Notes: generated by a model from the sequence alone, not told the origin. Shown: positions 1-5,900, numbered from the stretch's first letter. The stretch is DNA of 13,389 bases from Deltaproteobacteria bacterium (GCA_020355145.1 CP070660.1:1171671-1185059); one strand, 5' to 3'. A program made the numbers and translations.

Positions 1-99
1 AATTTGAACAAGACCTGGGTATTCGACCTTGGTATATATGCAACCCGCTGATGAAAGAACCAATAAACCTGCCAATACGAGAAGAACTAATTTTTTCAT
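1..99 (-). CDS. Putative outer-membrane lipoprotein, 5' part only (runs off left edge)
   Basis: Reading leftwards from an ATG at 97-99, 33 codons are open to the window edge. They begin MKKLVLLVLAGLLVL followed by SSAGC. This is a classic lipoprotein signal peptide: two lysines, a leucine-rich core, then a lipobox-like site with Cys19 as the predicted lipidated residue. The residue at -3 is Ser rather than the usual Leu, so the lipobox is not perfect. A good ribosome binding site (AAGAGGT) lies just upstream at about 104-110. The mature start (CIYTKVEYPG) faintly recalls the TRL-like small lipoprotein family, but 15 residues cannot settle that. It lies 126 bases downstream of the Cys/Met-rich gene on the same strand and may share its transcript. 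Confidence 0.7.
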   Translation of the reverse strand, partial: MKKLVLLVLAGLLVLSSAGCIYTKVEYPGLVQI

Positions 100-142
100 T
101 TCTACCTCTTCTTTTGAGCTCCTATAGTGCCATCCTTTAAAG

Positions 143-160
143 AGCAGGGGATAACCTGCT
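143..160. other. 6-base inverted repeat between the Cys-rich gene and the lipoprotein gene
   Basis: AGCAGG (143-148) and CCTGCT (155-160) form a perfect 6-base-pair hairpin with a 6-base loop. On the minus-strand transcript it sits between the small Cys-rich gene and the lipoprotein gene. No U-run follows, so a classical terminator is unlikely. It could be an operator, an RNA processing hairpin or chance. Confidence 0.25.
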
Positions 161-225
161 ATTATCATATCCCCAGCCGATCAAAAGGAGAAACAACTTC
201 AACAGCCAGCTCACTAAAACTCTCT

Positions 226-459
226 TCAAACCTTTCCATGGCCGCGATCCTCTTTAGTGTTGTCTGCATCTGGTCTGCAGCACATTTCCATCATGCCTTT
301 CATCACTTCATCCATCATGGCGGAGCAATCAGTGGTACCGGCCTGGCCCGTACTGCATTTGCTCATCATCTCAAACATCTCCTTAAAACCTTTAAAGGCA
401 AGCTCGAACTCACCGCATCTGTCCTTATCCCTTTTGCCTTTTGTTTCCTTTGTGGACAT
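226..459 (-). CDS. Small Cys/Met-rich acidic protein, possibly metal binding
   Basis: This is a 77-residue soluble protein with no signal peptide or membrane segment. The start is fixed by AGGAGGT five bases before the ATG at 457-459; an upstream in-frame start at 501 has no such site. The first ~20 residues are Lys/Arg/Asp rich. The middle carries repeated Met and Cys, including FEMMSKC, DCSAMMDEVMKGMMEMCC and an MCC motif. The tail is charged. Six Cys and many Met suggest soft-metal binding (copper or other thiophilic metal), but this is inference from composition and I do not recognise a named family. It is divergent from the SHOCT gene, with about 30 bases between the start regions, and is probably co-transcribed with the lipoprotein gene downstream. 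Confidence 0.65.
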   Translation of the reverse strand: MSTKETKGKRDKDRCGEFELAFKGFKEMFEMMSKCSTGQAGTTDCSAMMDEVMKGMMEMCCRPDADNTKEDRGHGKV

Positions 460-485
460 TTTTGACCTCCTGTAATTTTGAGGAT

Positions 486-689
486 TTGGGGATATTCCCA
501 TTCGTAATGATAGCCCTGTGTTTTTTCATGATAAGGGGCCGAAAGGGCTCGATGATGTGCGGGCTCGGTTCCCACCATACAGAGAGCGACAGCATAAGCG
601 ATTCAGATTCGGCAATGGACATACTCGGCAAACGGTATGCTTTCGGCGAGATAAACAAGGAAGAGTAGGAAGAGAAAAAAATGTCATAA
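486..689 (+). pseudogene. SHOCT-domain small membrane protein, interrupted by an amber codon
   Basis: This plus-strand frame encodes one hydrophobic segment (IFPFVMIALCFFMI), a basic/Gly stretch (RGRKG), a Ser/Asp/His linker and then DILGKRYAFGEINKEE. The last part is the SHOCT short C-terminal domain, whose consensus continues EEYEEKK. Here the conserved Tyr codon is TAG (666-668), after which the frame reads EEKKMS and stops at TAA (687-689). The start is also unclear. GAGG at 480-483 is well placed for codon 492, which is ATA, so the ATG may be lost; TTG at 486 or ATG at 507 are alternatives. The gene is either decaying or makes a protein lacking about seven C-terminal residues. The SHOCT recognition is from the motif and is fairly secure; pseudogene status is inferred. 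Confidence 0.65.
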
Positions 690-908
690 GACGGCACAAC
701 TGATTTTTAGATTAGTTGAGGAAGAATTGAAACACTCTGACCAGAACATATGTATCACCCTAAAACCCTCAAGACTGCGACTTACCTTTTCGAACACCTC
801 CTGTGCAATGTCCTCGACCTCATCATGCCCGGTCATTCGGTATAGATAGTGGAGTATTTTGGGCTGAAGTTCCTTGTAGACTTCCTTGAAATCAATTTCC
901 CCGTTCAT
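684..908 (-). pseudogene. ECF RNA polymerase sigma factor remnant (region 2 only)
   Basis: The frame starts at ATG 906-908 with a strong site (GGGAGGT) seven bases upstream. Residues 1-50 match sigma-70 region 2: FKEVYKELQPKILHYLYRMTG, then the hallmark VEDIAQEVFEKV and SLEGF. A complete ECF factor would continue FRGDSSLSTWLYRIA and reach about 180 residues. Here the frame leaves the family after SLEGFR. Adding one G to the GGG run near 757 would restore RGDT, but homology then ends anyway (TYVLVRVFQFF, stop). Region 4, the -35 binding part, is absent. So this is a truncated relic with at least a frameshift and a deletion or insertion breakpoint near 745-757. The remaining codons to 684 have no sigma similarity. 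Confidence 0.7.
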
Positions 909-1367
909 TGGCTACCTCCCATCGGGCAGGGTATAGTTTATCGGCCTGAGAACAATAGCGGCTTGTTTACCCCCTTACACGGTTAATGGCTGGCCTGATT
1001 CAATTATACCATGGGCCGTTTCAACAGGACTCGGGGAAAACGATTAAGCACTGAGCTATTTTAATTTTATAAGACATCGCTTTTGTTTGAGTAGGCCGGG
1101 AACTATATACCGCTTTGTGGTATATATGTCAATTCTTTCCTTGATAAGAACTCGCCCCCAGTGGAGAATGCTATACTATTGGGAATGGGCTTGAAGAGAA
1201 ACGAATATCTAGAGGGTATTCAGGGGCCATAAAGAGGCAATCATTAGAGGATGGAATTTGAGAATTCTTACCAGTGCATTATTCGATAAATCAACGACTG
1301 ATAGATGCAGCTATTCTAAAAGATGTAACCCACCAGATCCCCACTTTTGTAAAGCCGATAGTGAGTG
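909..1367. other. Stretch of about 460 bases without a supported gene
   Basis: No convincing coding region is visible on either strand. Besides the candidate extended -10, it contains an inverted repeat at 1104-1126: TATATACC and GGTATATA around a 7-base spacer. Short open frames on the plus strand at 1258-1486 run antisense into the end of the octaheme cytochrome gene and have no ribosome binding site. I see no clear terminator after the cytochrome gene stop at 1368. Confidence 0.5.
1003..1011 (-). promoter_or_regulatory. Candidate extended -10 promoter for the sigma-factor remnant
   Basis: On the minus strand a perfect TATAAT (1003-1008) is preceded by TGG (1009-1011), giving an extended -10 (TGnTATAAT). 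No good -35 lies 16-18 bases upstream, which extended -10 promoters tolerate. It would give a leader of about 90 bases before the ATG at 908. Confidence 0.35.
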
Positions 1368-2774
1368 CTATTTGGTACTTGGCAGGGCCTCCGGCGGCTT
1401 GGTCGTATTGCCCGTGGCATTGGGAAAATCTGTGGCCCTATAAGCCTTTTTGTTGTGCTGTATTAGTTCACGTGCTTCCTCCATGAAGGCATTGTAACGT
1501 TTTTTACACTCATAAAAGCCATGCCACCAGGCATAATCTGGGGCCATCATCGCAGCCCCAAATCGAGCCCTTCGCCCCTCATGGTGCCAGAGTTCATAAT
1601 ATTCAACCTCCAAACGTTCATCGAAAAATTTGGTCTTATCCAGCAGTCCTTTGGCATAGAGATCATCAAGCATCCCCTTGGCGGGTTTGAAGTAAACCTC
1701 GTCGTATTCCTTAACCGATTGATCTAACTTGATGAAGTGGCCATCCGTCCAGCTCTTCCCATGGCACTGCATACAGATAGCCTTCATCTTATCCCTTTCC
1801 ACCTGCCAGTTGGTCTTGGCCGGGAAAGGCCTAAAATCCTGGGGACGAACCGTGAGGGGTGCCTGAGTCTCCCATGCGAGCCTTTCTGTTACATCATGGG
1901 ATGTGAGTACCGAGCCAGACCCTGAGATGTGGCATCCGGCGCATGTAGGCGCCCGGTAGTCCACACCAGGCGTCCATGTCCCAGGGGCTGCATTCCAGTT
2001 ATATTTGTCGCCGTGCGCGGTATAAATGTCGCCGTGTTTGGACTCCATGTAGATTTCTATCTGAGGGTGATCCGGACCCAGGTGACACTGACCGCAGGCC
2101 TCTGGCTTTCTGGCTTCCATCAGGGAAAAGCGGTGCCGGGTGTGACAGCTGGTGCAACTTCCTCGGCTTCCATCCAGGTTAATCCGCCCAACCCCCACGT
2201 TAGGCCAGGTTTCGGGGCTCAGTGTGCCATCCTTGATTTTCAGAACGGTTCCATGGCAGGTGAAACAACCAGAAAGCCGCTCAAAATCACTATTCATTCC
2301 CTTTTTGAGCCAGGGATCGATCTTCCAGATAATCTCTATGGTATTGGCGTGTTTGCTGACGCTATACTGCTTGGCCTCATCGGGATGGCAGCGTGAGCAG
2401 TCCTTGGGCGTCACTGAGGCCGCGACGGGCACTTTATATTCTTTTGTGCCATATTTCCGATCAGCGCGCTCGTACTGCTTGTAGTGTGTTTTACTCACAT
2501 CAGGATCGAACTCTTCGGCCTTGTGGCAATCGAAGCAAGTAATATTGGCGTTGGCGTGTCGGCTATGTGCCCAGTCGGCAAATATGCCGGGACTTTCCTG
2601 TTTATGGCATTCAATGCAGGCCGCGGCCTCCTTGGGCATGCTGCGCTCAATCCTGAATTCCTTCTCTTTAGGTAGGTTTTGGGCCATCTGGGCATTGGCA
2701 ATTAATGACCCCCATAACACAAGTCCAGCCAGCCCGCACATCAGAGCAGCAATCAATACGACCTTTTTCATCAT
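1368..2774 (-). CDS. haoA: Octaheme cytochrome c of the hydroxylamine oxidoreductase family (HAO-like, probably reductive)
   Basis: This is a 468-residue exported protein with a Sec signal peptide (hydrophobic core to ~25, likely cleavage ANA-QM near 28). Eight CxxCH heme sites begin at residues 53, 80, 126, 170, 207, 227, 278 and 334. Their spacing, plus CHTRHRFSLMEARKPEACGQCH and an Asp-His pair at 235-236, match HAO. In that family the fourth heme (here 170-174) is catalytic. The ~33-residue insert between hemes 4 and 5 (TWPNVGVGRIN) resembles anammox and campylobacterial forms. In Nitrosomonas HAO a C-terminal loop carries the Tyr that crosslinks heme P460; here the region is shorter, PDYAWWHGFYE (412-422). 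This suggests reduction of nitrite or hydroxylamine rather than oxidation, but Tyr414 or Tyr421 cannot be excluded. There is no C-terminal membrane anchor. ATG at 2771 is an alternative start, better spaced from GGGGGG at 2779-2784. Confidence 0.93.
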   Translation of the reverse strand: MMKKVVLIAALMCGLAGLVLWGSLIANAQMAQNLPKEKEFRIERSMPKEAAACIECHKQESPGIFADWAHSRHANANITCFDCHKAEEFDPDVSKTHYKQYERADRKYGTKEYKVPVAASVTPKDCSRCHPDEAKQYSVSKHANTIEIIWKIDPWLKKGMNSDFERLSGCFTCHGTVLKIKDGTLSPETWPNVGVGRINLDGSRGSCTSCHTRHRFSLMEARKPEACGQCHLGPDHPQIEIYMESKHGDIYTAHGDKYNWNAAPGTWTPGVDYRAPTCAGCHISGSGSVLTSHDVTERLAWETQAPLTVRPQDFRPFPAKTNWQVERDKMKAICMQCHGKSWTDGHFIKLDQSVKEYDEVYFKPAKGMLDDLYAKGLLDKTKFFDERLEVEYYELWHHEGRRARFGAAMMAPDYAWWHGFYECKKRYNAFMEEARELIQHNKKAYRATDFPNATGNTTKPPEALPSTK

Positions 2775-2851
2775 TCATCCCCCCTTTTCTTTATTGTCTG
2801 ACCTTAAGATTTGGCCTTTAGAATAAATAAAGGATATCGAAGCTGTTTTAT

Positions 2852-3445
2852 CTACAAACCTAAGCCCCTGTACGTGTCTTGATACTGCTTATATTGATAG
2901 AGCTGCCTCGCATTATGAACGAGATTTTTATGGCAGTCTACGCATCTCTTTTCATATCCTGGTCGAGCGTATACCACGGCCCGATGGGCCAGCATGGCAC
3001 CCCTTTGATTCGGGATATACAGGAGATTGCGATGGCATTTTTGGCACTGATCATTGTTGAAGGAGGCATAAGCCTTCTGGCGATTTTTTTCATGATCGTA
3101 TTCTTCCTGAAAAAAATGGATGATGATATCCTTAATGCCGTGCGCCGTCTTGGCATAGAAGAATTCATAGGTGTCATAGGGAGCAGGAAGATGACAATCC
3201 ATACAGTCTGCCACAAATCCCTGCGCATTATTAACGTGGGTTGATGTCTTCCATGTGTTGTAGGCGAACTGGATCTCGTGGCATATGGCGCAGAACTGTG
3301 GGGTTGTAGTGCGTACCATGGTGTAGTAGGTGATGCTGAAAAGGGGGAAGGCTATGACAATTCCCAGCGCTATATAAATGGCAGGCTTTACAAGTTTTCT
3401 CCAGGCAGGTTTCGCGGTCCCTAGGGAATTAGTCGCTTCTTTCAT
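2852..3445 (-). CDS. haoC: NapC/NirT/NrfH-family tetraheme membrane cytochrome c, HaoC-like
   Basis: This 197-residue protein has one N-terminal membrane anchor (about residues 20-44) and four CxxCH sites, at 52, 81, 134 and 168. The layout of anchor plus four hemes in a ~150-residue periplasmic domain is that of NapC/NirT/NrfH quinol dehydrogenases. They oxidise menaquinol and hand electrons to a periplasmic partner. NrfH has a Met right after its first heme motif (CxxCHxM); here the motif is CAICHEI, so that Met ligand is absent. The start is supported by GGGAGG three to four bases before the ATG. It lies 77 bases upstream of the octaheme gene on the same strand, matching the haoCA pairing known in Campylobacterota. 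The direct inference is that this protein supplies quinol electrons to the octaheme enzyme. The symbol is by context, not by alignment. Confidence 0.9.
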   Translation of the reverse strand: MKEATNSLGTAKPAWRKLVKPAIYIALGIVIAFPLFSITYYTMVRTTTPQFCAICHEIQFAYNTWKTSTHVNNAQGFVADCMDCHLPAPYDTYEFFYAKTAHGIKDIIIHFFQEEYDHEKNRQKAYASFNNDQCQKCHRNLLYIPNQRGAMLAHRAVVYARPGYEKRCVDCHKNLVHNARQLYQYKQYQDTYRGLGL

Positions 3446-3482
3446 AGTCCCTCCCGGATTATACAGGCTGTAGGGCTAAAAA

Positions 3483-3501
3483 AAGAGGATGAAGACCTCT
3501 T
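3483..3501 (-). terminator. Terminator-like hairpin with U-run in the haoC leader (possible attenuator)
   Basis: AAGAGG and CCTCTT arms (3483-3488, 3496-3501) flank a 7-base loop. On the minus-strand RNA the hairpin is followed directly by a run of U (complement of the A-run at 3478-3484). It lies about 40 bases before the haoC start, so it is a leader element rather than the end of an upstream gene. The stem is weak (6 pairs, half of them A-U). Confidence 0.35.
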
Positions 3502-3524
3502 CCGATAAAGATCTATTCCTCACC

Positions 3525-3553
3525 CGTTACGATATAGTTTAACTAAATGTCAA
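3525..3553 (-). promoter_or_regulatory. Candidate haoCA promoter/operator region
   Basis: On the minus strand a perfect TTGACA (3548-3553) lies about 100 bases upstream of haoC. The hexamer 17 bases further on (GTAACG, 3525-3530) is a poor -10. The spacer contains an 11-base palindrome TAGTTTAACTA (3535-3545), which could be an activator or repressor site. A poor -10 next to a palindrome would fit regulated expression, but this is inference. Confidence 0.3.
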
Positions 3554-3861
3554 CGGTTTTTTAGATTTTCCTTGGCTTTTTTTCCTCCCTGCACCTTTCT
3601 CATATGAGGCCGGAAAAAGCCATACTGCCGCTCGAAGAGCGAATTATATTGAAAGTCAGTAAGATTTTTTTGGGATGGCTGCTTATCAAAAAGAAAGGCT
3701 GGGGAAAGAAAGCACTAAATTGGCTTCTAAAATCATTGAGAGAATAAAGAATTTGCCAGGGATTCTAACGGCACAATAAAGACCATGTAACTATGCTGTC
3801 TATCTCCGTTATTGATTCGCTTCAGCATGAGGGTCAGGTATCAACAGGCTGTTGCCCAAAC

Positions 3862-4482
3862 CTATTGTTCAAATCTTAGCTGATAGGCAAAGGAGGCATT
3901 TATATTAAGGGATTGAACCTTTATATCTTCAGGAAATGGTGGAAAGGGGTCTGCAGATCTAATAGCCTCAAGGGCATGCGTGTCAAGAATGTCGTGCCCG
4001 GAGGAGCGGGCTATTTTACAATCAATAAGGTTACCACCTCTATCCAACCTGAAGACTATTATAAGGCTGCCCTGGATAAGGCTCCTTTGGGCAGCTAATG
4101 GATAAATCCAATGAGTAAGTATCCTATCCTTTAGCACCCTTGTATATGGATGATAGGTAACGTCCGTGGTATCCAAGGAGATTGTTGCCTCCTTTTTTTC
4201 CATAGGCGGTTCACTATGAATTTGAATGATAGCAGGGTGTTTTTCCTTGTTACTCTTCATAATCTCTTTAATGGGAGGACGCATCAGATATACCTTATAG
4301 GCCCTGGACTCACCCCTGAACCATGGTAAGGGGAAGATACCCTGAAAGGCTACAATTGTAGTTGCATGGATTATAGTTGATAAGAGAAATGTAATGAGGA
4401 TAATCTGCCTTCCCCTTGACCCCGAGTCATAATTATTTATGTTTCTTGATTTTGTCTGGTCCATTGACCCATAGTTCCTCAT
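3862..4482 (-). CDS. tonB: TonB-family energy transducer
   Basis: This 206-residue protein has a cytoplasmic N-terminus, one membrane segment (about 26-48), a short periplasmic linker and a TonB C-terminal domain (about 112-206). The membrane segment contains Ser35 and His39 in the SxxxH arrangement conserved in TonB and needed for coupling to ExbB/ExbD. The C-terminal domain shows WIYPLAAQ, GSLIIVFRLDRGGNL, then SSGHDILDTHALEAI and PFPPFP, all family hallmarks. The linker is shorter and less Pro-rich than in enterobacterial TonB. TonB carries proton-motive force to outer-membrane receptors; no exbB, exbD or receptor is present in the window. The ATG at 4482 has GAGG four bases upstream and overlaps the HD gene by 50 bases. 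An internal ATG at 4464 lacks such a site. Confidence 0.85.
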   Translation of the reverse strand: MRNYGSMDQTKSRNINNYDSGSRGRQIILITFLLSTIIHATTIVAFQGIFPLPWFRGESRAYKVYLMRPPIKEIMKSNKEKHPAIIQIHSEPPMEKKEATISLDTTDVTYHPYTRVLKDRILTHWIYPLAAQRSLIQGSLIIVFRLDRGGNLIDCKIARSSGHDILDTHALEAIRSADPFPPFPEDIKVQSLNINASFAYQLRFEQ

Positions 4483-5023
4483 TGTCTTTAAACCACCAAT
4501 CGCTGCTATCTGTCTTGATAATCTTATTAGCCAGTTTCTTGGCAGTATCAGTAATAAGTCGCTTAACCGAGTATCTCATCCATTTTGCAGCGGACCTGTT
4601 CCCCAGGTCCTGTTGTCTTTTTAGCTCCAGGATAAAATCAAGCTGGTCGGCATCCTGGGATAATCTCGCCTCGAGGGTTTCCCTGGAGTTGAATTCATGG
4701 AATAAGGATACGATTTCCTCACCACCAGGGAGTCCTTGAGCTAGATCCCTAACAGCCTTATCATCATCGACAGTTACGTATCTCTTGTTTACATAGTTGT
4801 GATCGCCCGTTCTTGCCTCATGAAGATCGTGAAAGAGGCTCATTAAGACAACCTTTTCTGTGTCCGATTTCACCTCATTTTTCGCAAGCATGTAAGCTAT
4901 AAGGGCAACTCTGAAGGAATGTTCGGCTACTGATTCATTGCCTGTGCCCAAAAATTTATAACCAGACCTTGGGATCTTCTTTAATATGCCTACCTCGAAG
5001 AGAAAATTTACGATATCTCTCAT
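4433..5023 (-). CDS. HD-domain hydrolase, YfbR/HDDC2-like (probable 5'-deoxynucleotidase)
   Basis: This is a 196-residue soluble protein. The metal-binding HD signature is complete: His35 in ESVAEHSFRVA, His65-Asp66 in SLFHDLHEARTGD and Asp126 in QDADQLDF. The opening RSGYKFLGTGNESVAEHS is typical of COG1896, which includes E. coli YfbR, a 5'-nucleotidase for deoxyribonucleoside monophosphates. The substrate here is inferred from the family only. The ATG at 5023 has a weak site (AGGA about 11 bases upstream) and no better alternative is seen. It lies 127 bases after the UPF0280 stop, beyond a repeat-rich spacer that may separate it from the upstream operon. Its 3' end overlaps the start of tonB by 50 bases, implying translational coupling although no shared function is evident. 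Confidence 0.85.
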   Translation of the reverse strand: MRDIVNFLFEVGILKKIPRSGYKFLGTGNESVAEHSFRVALIAYMLAKNEVKSDTEKVVLMSLFHDLHEARTGDHNYVNKRYVTVDDDKAVRDLAQGLPGGEEIVSLFHEFNSRETLEARLSQDADQLDFILELKRQQDLGNRSAAKWMRYSVKRLITDTAKKLANKIIKTDSSDWWFKDNEELWVNGPDKIKKHK

Positions 5024-5041
5024 GACAATTACGTTCCTAAT

Positions 5042-5062
5042 GTCAGTGGTCAGTTGTCAGTA
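5042..5062. repeat. Three tandem GTCAGT-N heptamers
   Basis: GTCAGTG, GTCAGTT and GTCAGTA follow each other without gaps at 5042-5062, about 20 bases upstream of the HD gene start. They form a short tandem repeat next to the palindrome at 5098-5138 and look like part of a dispersed intergenic repeat. Confidence 0.6.
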
Positions 5063-5097
5063 ATGACGCAACTTCGGTAAGTCAAAGAGTTATTTCA

Positions 5098-5138
5098 CCG
5101 CAAAGGTCCGCCTGTGGCGGACTGAGTTCAATTTGCGG
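5098..5138. repeat. Nested stem-loop (two 7-base-pair stems) between UPF0280 and HD genes
   Basis: The outer arms CCGCAAA (5098-5104) and TTTGCGG (5132-5138) enclose an inner hairpin. Its arms are GTCCGCC (5106-5112) and GGCGGAC (5116-5122), with a 3-base loop. Both stems are perfect. On the minus strand the structure begins 13 bases after the UPF0280 stop, so it could end or protect that transcript, though no U-run follows. GCGGAG is repeated at 5135-5140 and 5145-5150. REP-like repeat DNA is the alternative. Confidence 0.6.
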
Positions 5139-5150
5139 AGTGAAGCGGAG

Positions 5151-5900
5151 CTAGCTTATCTTTGTCAACTCTATCTCCCCCCAGGTTGCCATTGTTTTGC
5201 CGGCGATCACCACGCCACCTTTGATGCCTTTAGACCCCCTGATTGACTCAATTACCCCTTTAAGCTCAGATTTATTGGTGATTCTGTTTCCAAGTGCTGT
5301 AGCTGCGGCGTCTGCAATTGATGCAGATTCGGCCAGAATACAGACCGCATCAGCAATACCGAGACTGAGGGAATGTCCTACAGTAGCTGAGGAGGTGCAG
5401 ATACCTGACGGCATCTCTTCCGGGTTTATAATGAGGCCGAGTTTATTACTTAACTGGGAGGTTCCTGCAAATATGGAGACCGTAACGGGTTTTTTGGTCT
5501 TAAGGAAGATATCACCGCCATTTTCAACGATAACCTCCTCGCTATATTTTAAGAGATCATTGCCCACAAACTGGGCTATTGTACCTGCTACTGCTGCCAT
5601 TGGGCCCACACCAAGCATTCGGGTAACCGCGATCATCTCCCTTACTATCTCAGGGGCAAGGGGATCTTCGGGATAAGGCAGGAGGGTTGACAAAAAATCC
5701 GATCTTGACCTTGTATAATCCTCCAATTGCCTCCGGTAGTTATGTACGCTATCCCTGGTGTGTTTACTGAGATCCTTGGAGGAACTGACCAGTAAATCAG
5801 TTTCCTTGATCAAGACCCTGAATGTGGCCAAGTCCTTTGAGTATACCCTTTTTCTGTATGTATGGTTCTTATAAACAGACAAAGGCAATTCCTCTTTCAT
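5151..5900 (-). CDS. UPF0280 family protein (COG2122, ApbE superfamily-like)
   Basis: This protein has 249 residues from the preferred ATG at 5900. Family features are the opening YRKRV, FRVLIKETDLLV, GVGPMAAVAGTIAQ, EVIVENGGDIFL, then PSGICTSSATVGHSLSLG and ADAVCILAESASIADAAATA. The NGGD and ADA blocks resemble those used by ApbE flavin transferases, but COG2122 members have no established function. No signal peptide is present, so it is probably cytoplasmic. The frame is open upstream to TTG 5939 and ATG 5924. I prefer 5900 because MKEELPLSVYKNHTYRK matches the usual short N-terminus and a GGGTGG lies upstream; 5924, with GAGG nine bases before it, is possible. It follows guaB by about 85 bases on the same strand. 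Confidence 0.82.
   Translation of the reverse strand: MKEELPLSVYKNHTYRKRVYSKDLATFRVLIKETDLLVSSSKDLSKHTRDSVHNYRRQLEDYTRSRSDFLSTLLPYPEDPLAPEIVREMIAVTRMLGVGPMAAVAGTIAQFVGNDLLKYSEEVIVENGGDIFLKTKKPVTVSIFAGTSQLSNKLGLIINPEEMPSGICTSSATVGHSLSLGIADAVCILAESASIADAAATALGNRITNKSELKGVIESIRGSKGIKGGVVIAGKTMATWGEIELTKIS

Larger units (their letters stand above)
3446..3861. other. 416-base intergenic region upstream of haoC
   Basis: It holds the candidate promoter, palindrome and leader hairpin of haoCA at its left end. The rest (about 3560-3861) contains no supported gene. A 47-codon plus-strand frame at 3604-3747 reads as a Lys-rich amphipathic peptide but has no ribosome binding site. A 13-base palindrome (CAACAG / CTGTTG, 3842-3854) sits just after the tonB stop, without a U-run. 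Confidence 0.5.

Noticed and set aside
127..465. 112-codon plus-strand His-rich frame (HFHHAFHHFIHH)
   Set aside because: The His runs are the antisense of the Met-rich codons in the minus-strand Cys/Met gene, which has the proper ribosome binding site.
666..668. TAG as a pyrrolysine codon
   Set aside because: There is no local evidence for pyrrolysine machinery; a Tyr-to-amber mutation with a degraded start codon is the simpler explanation.
425..697. 90-codon minus-strand frame across the SHOCT gene
   Set aside because: The opposite strand carries a recognisable SHOCT domain, and this frame overlaps the well-supported Cys-rich gene start; no ribosome binding site.
1141..1177. TTGATA and TATACT as a plus-strand promoter
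   Set aside because: The spacing is 25 bases, too long for a sigma-70 promoter, and no plus-strand gene follows.
1258..1486. Plus-strand open frames with partly protein-like text (LIDAAILKDVTHQIPTFVK)
   Set aside because: No ribosome binding site, two competing frames, and most of the length is antisense to the octaheme cytochrome gene.
1929..2396. 155-codon plus-strand frame
   Set aside because: It is the antisense shadow of the heme-binding part of the octaheme cytochrome gene, with no family motifs and no start signal.
5042..5062. GTCAGT repeats as a CRISPR fragment
   Set aside because: The units are 7 bases with no spacers and there are no cas genes in the window.
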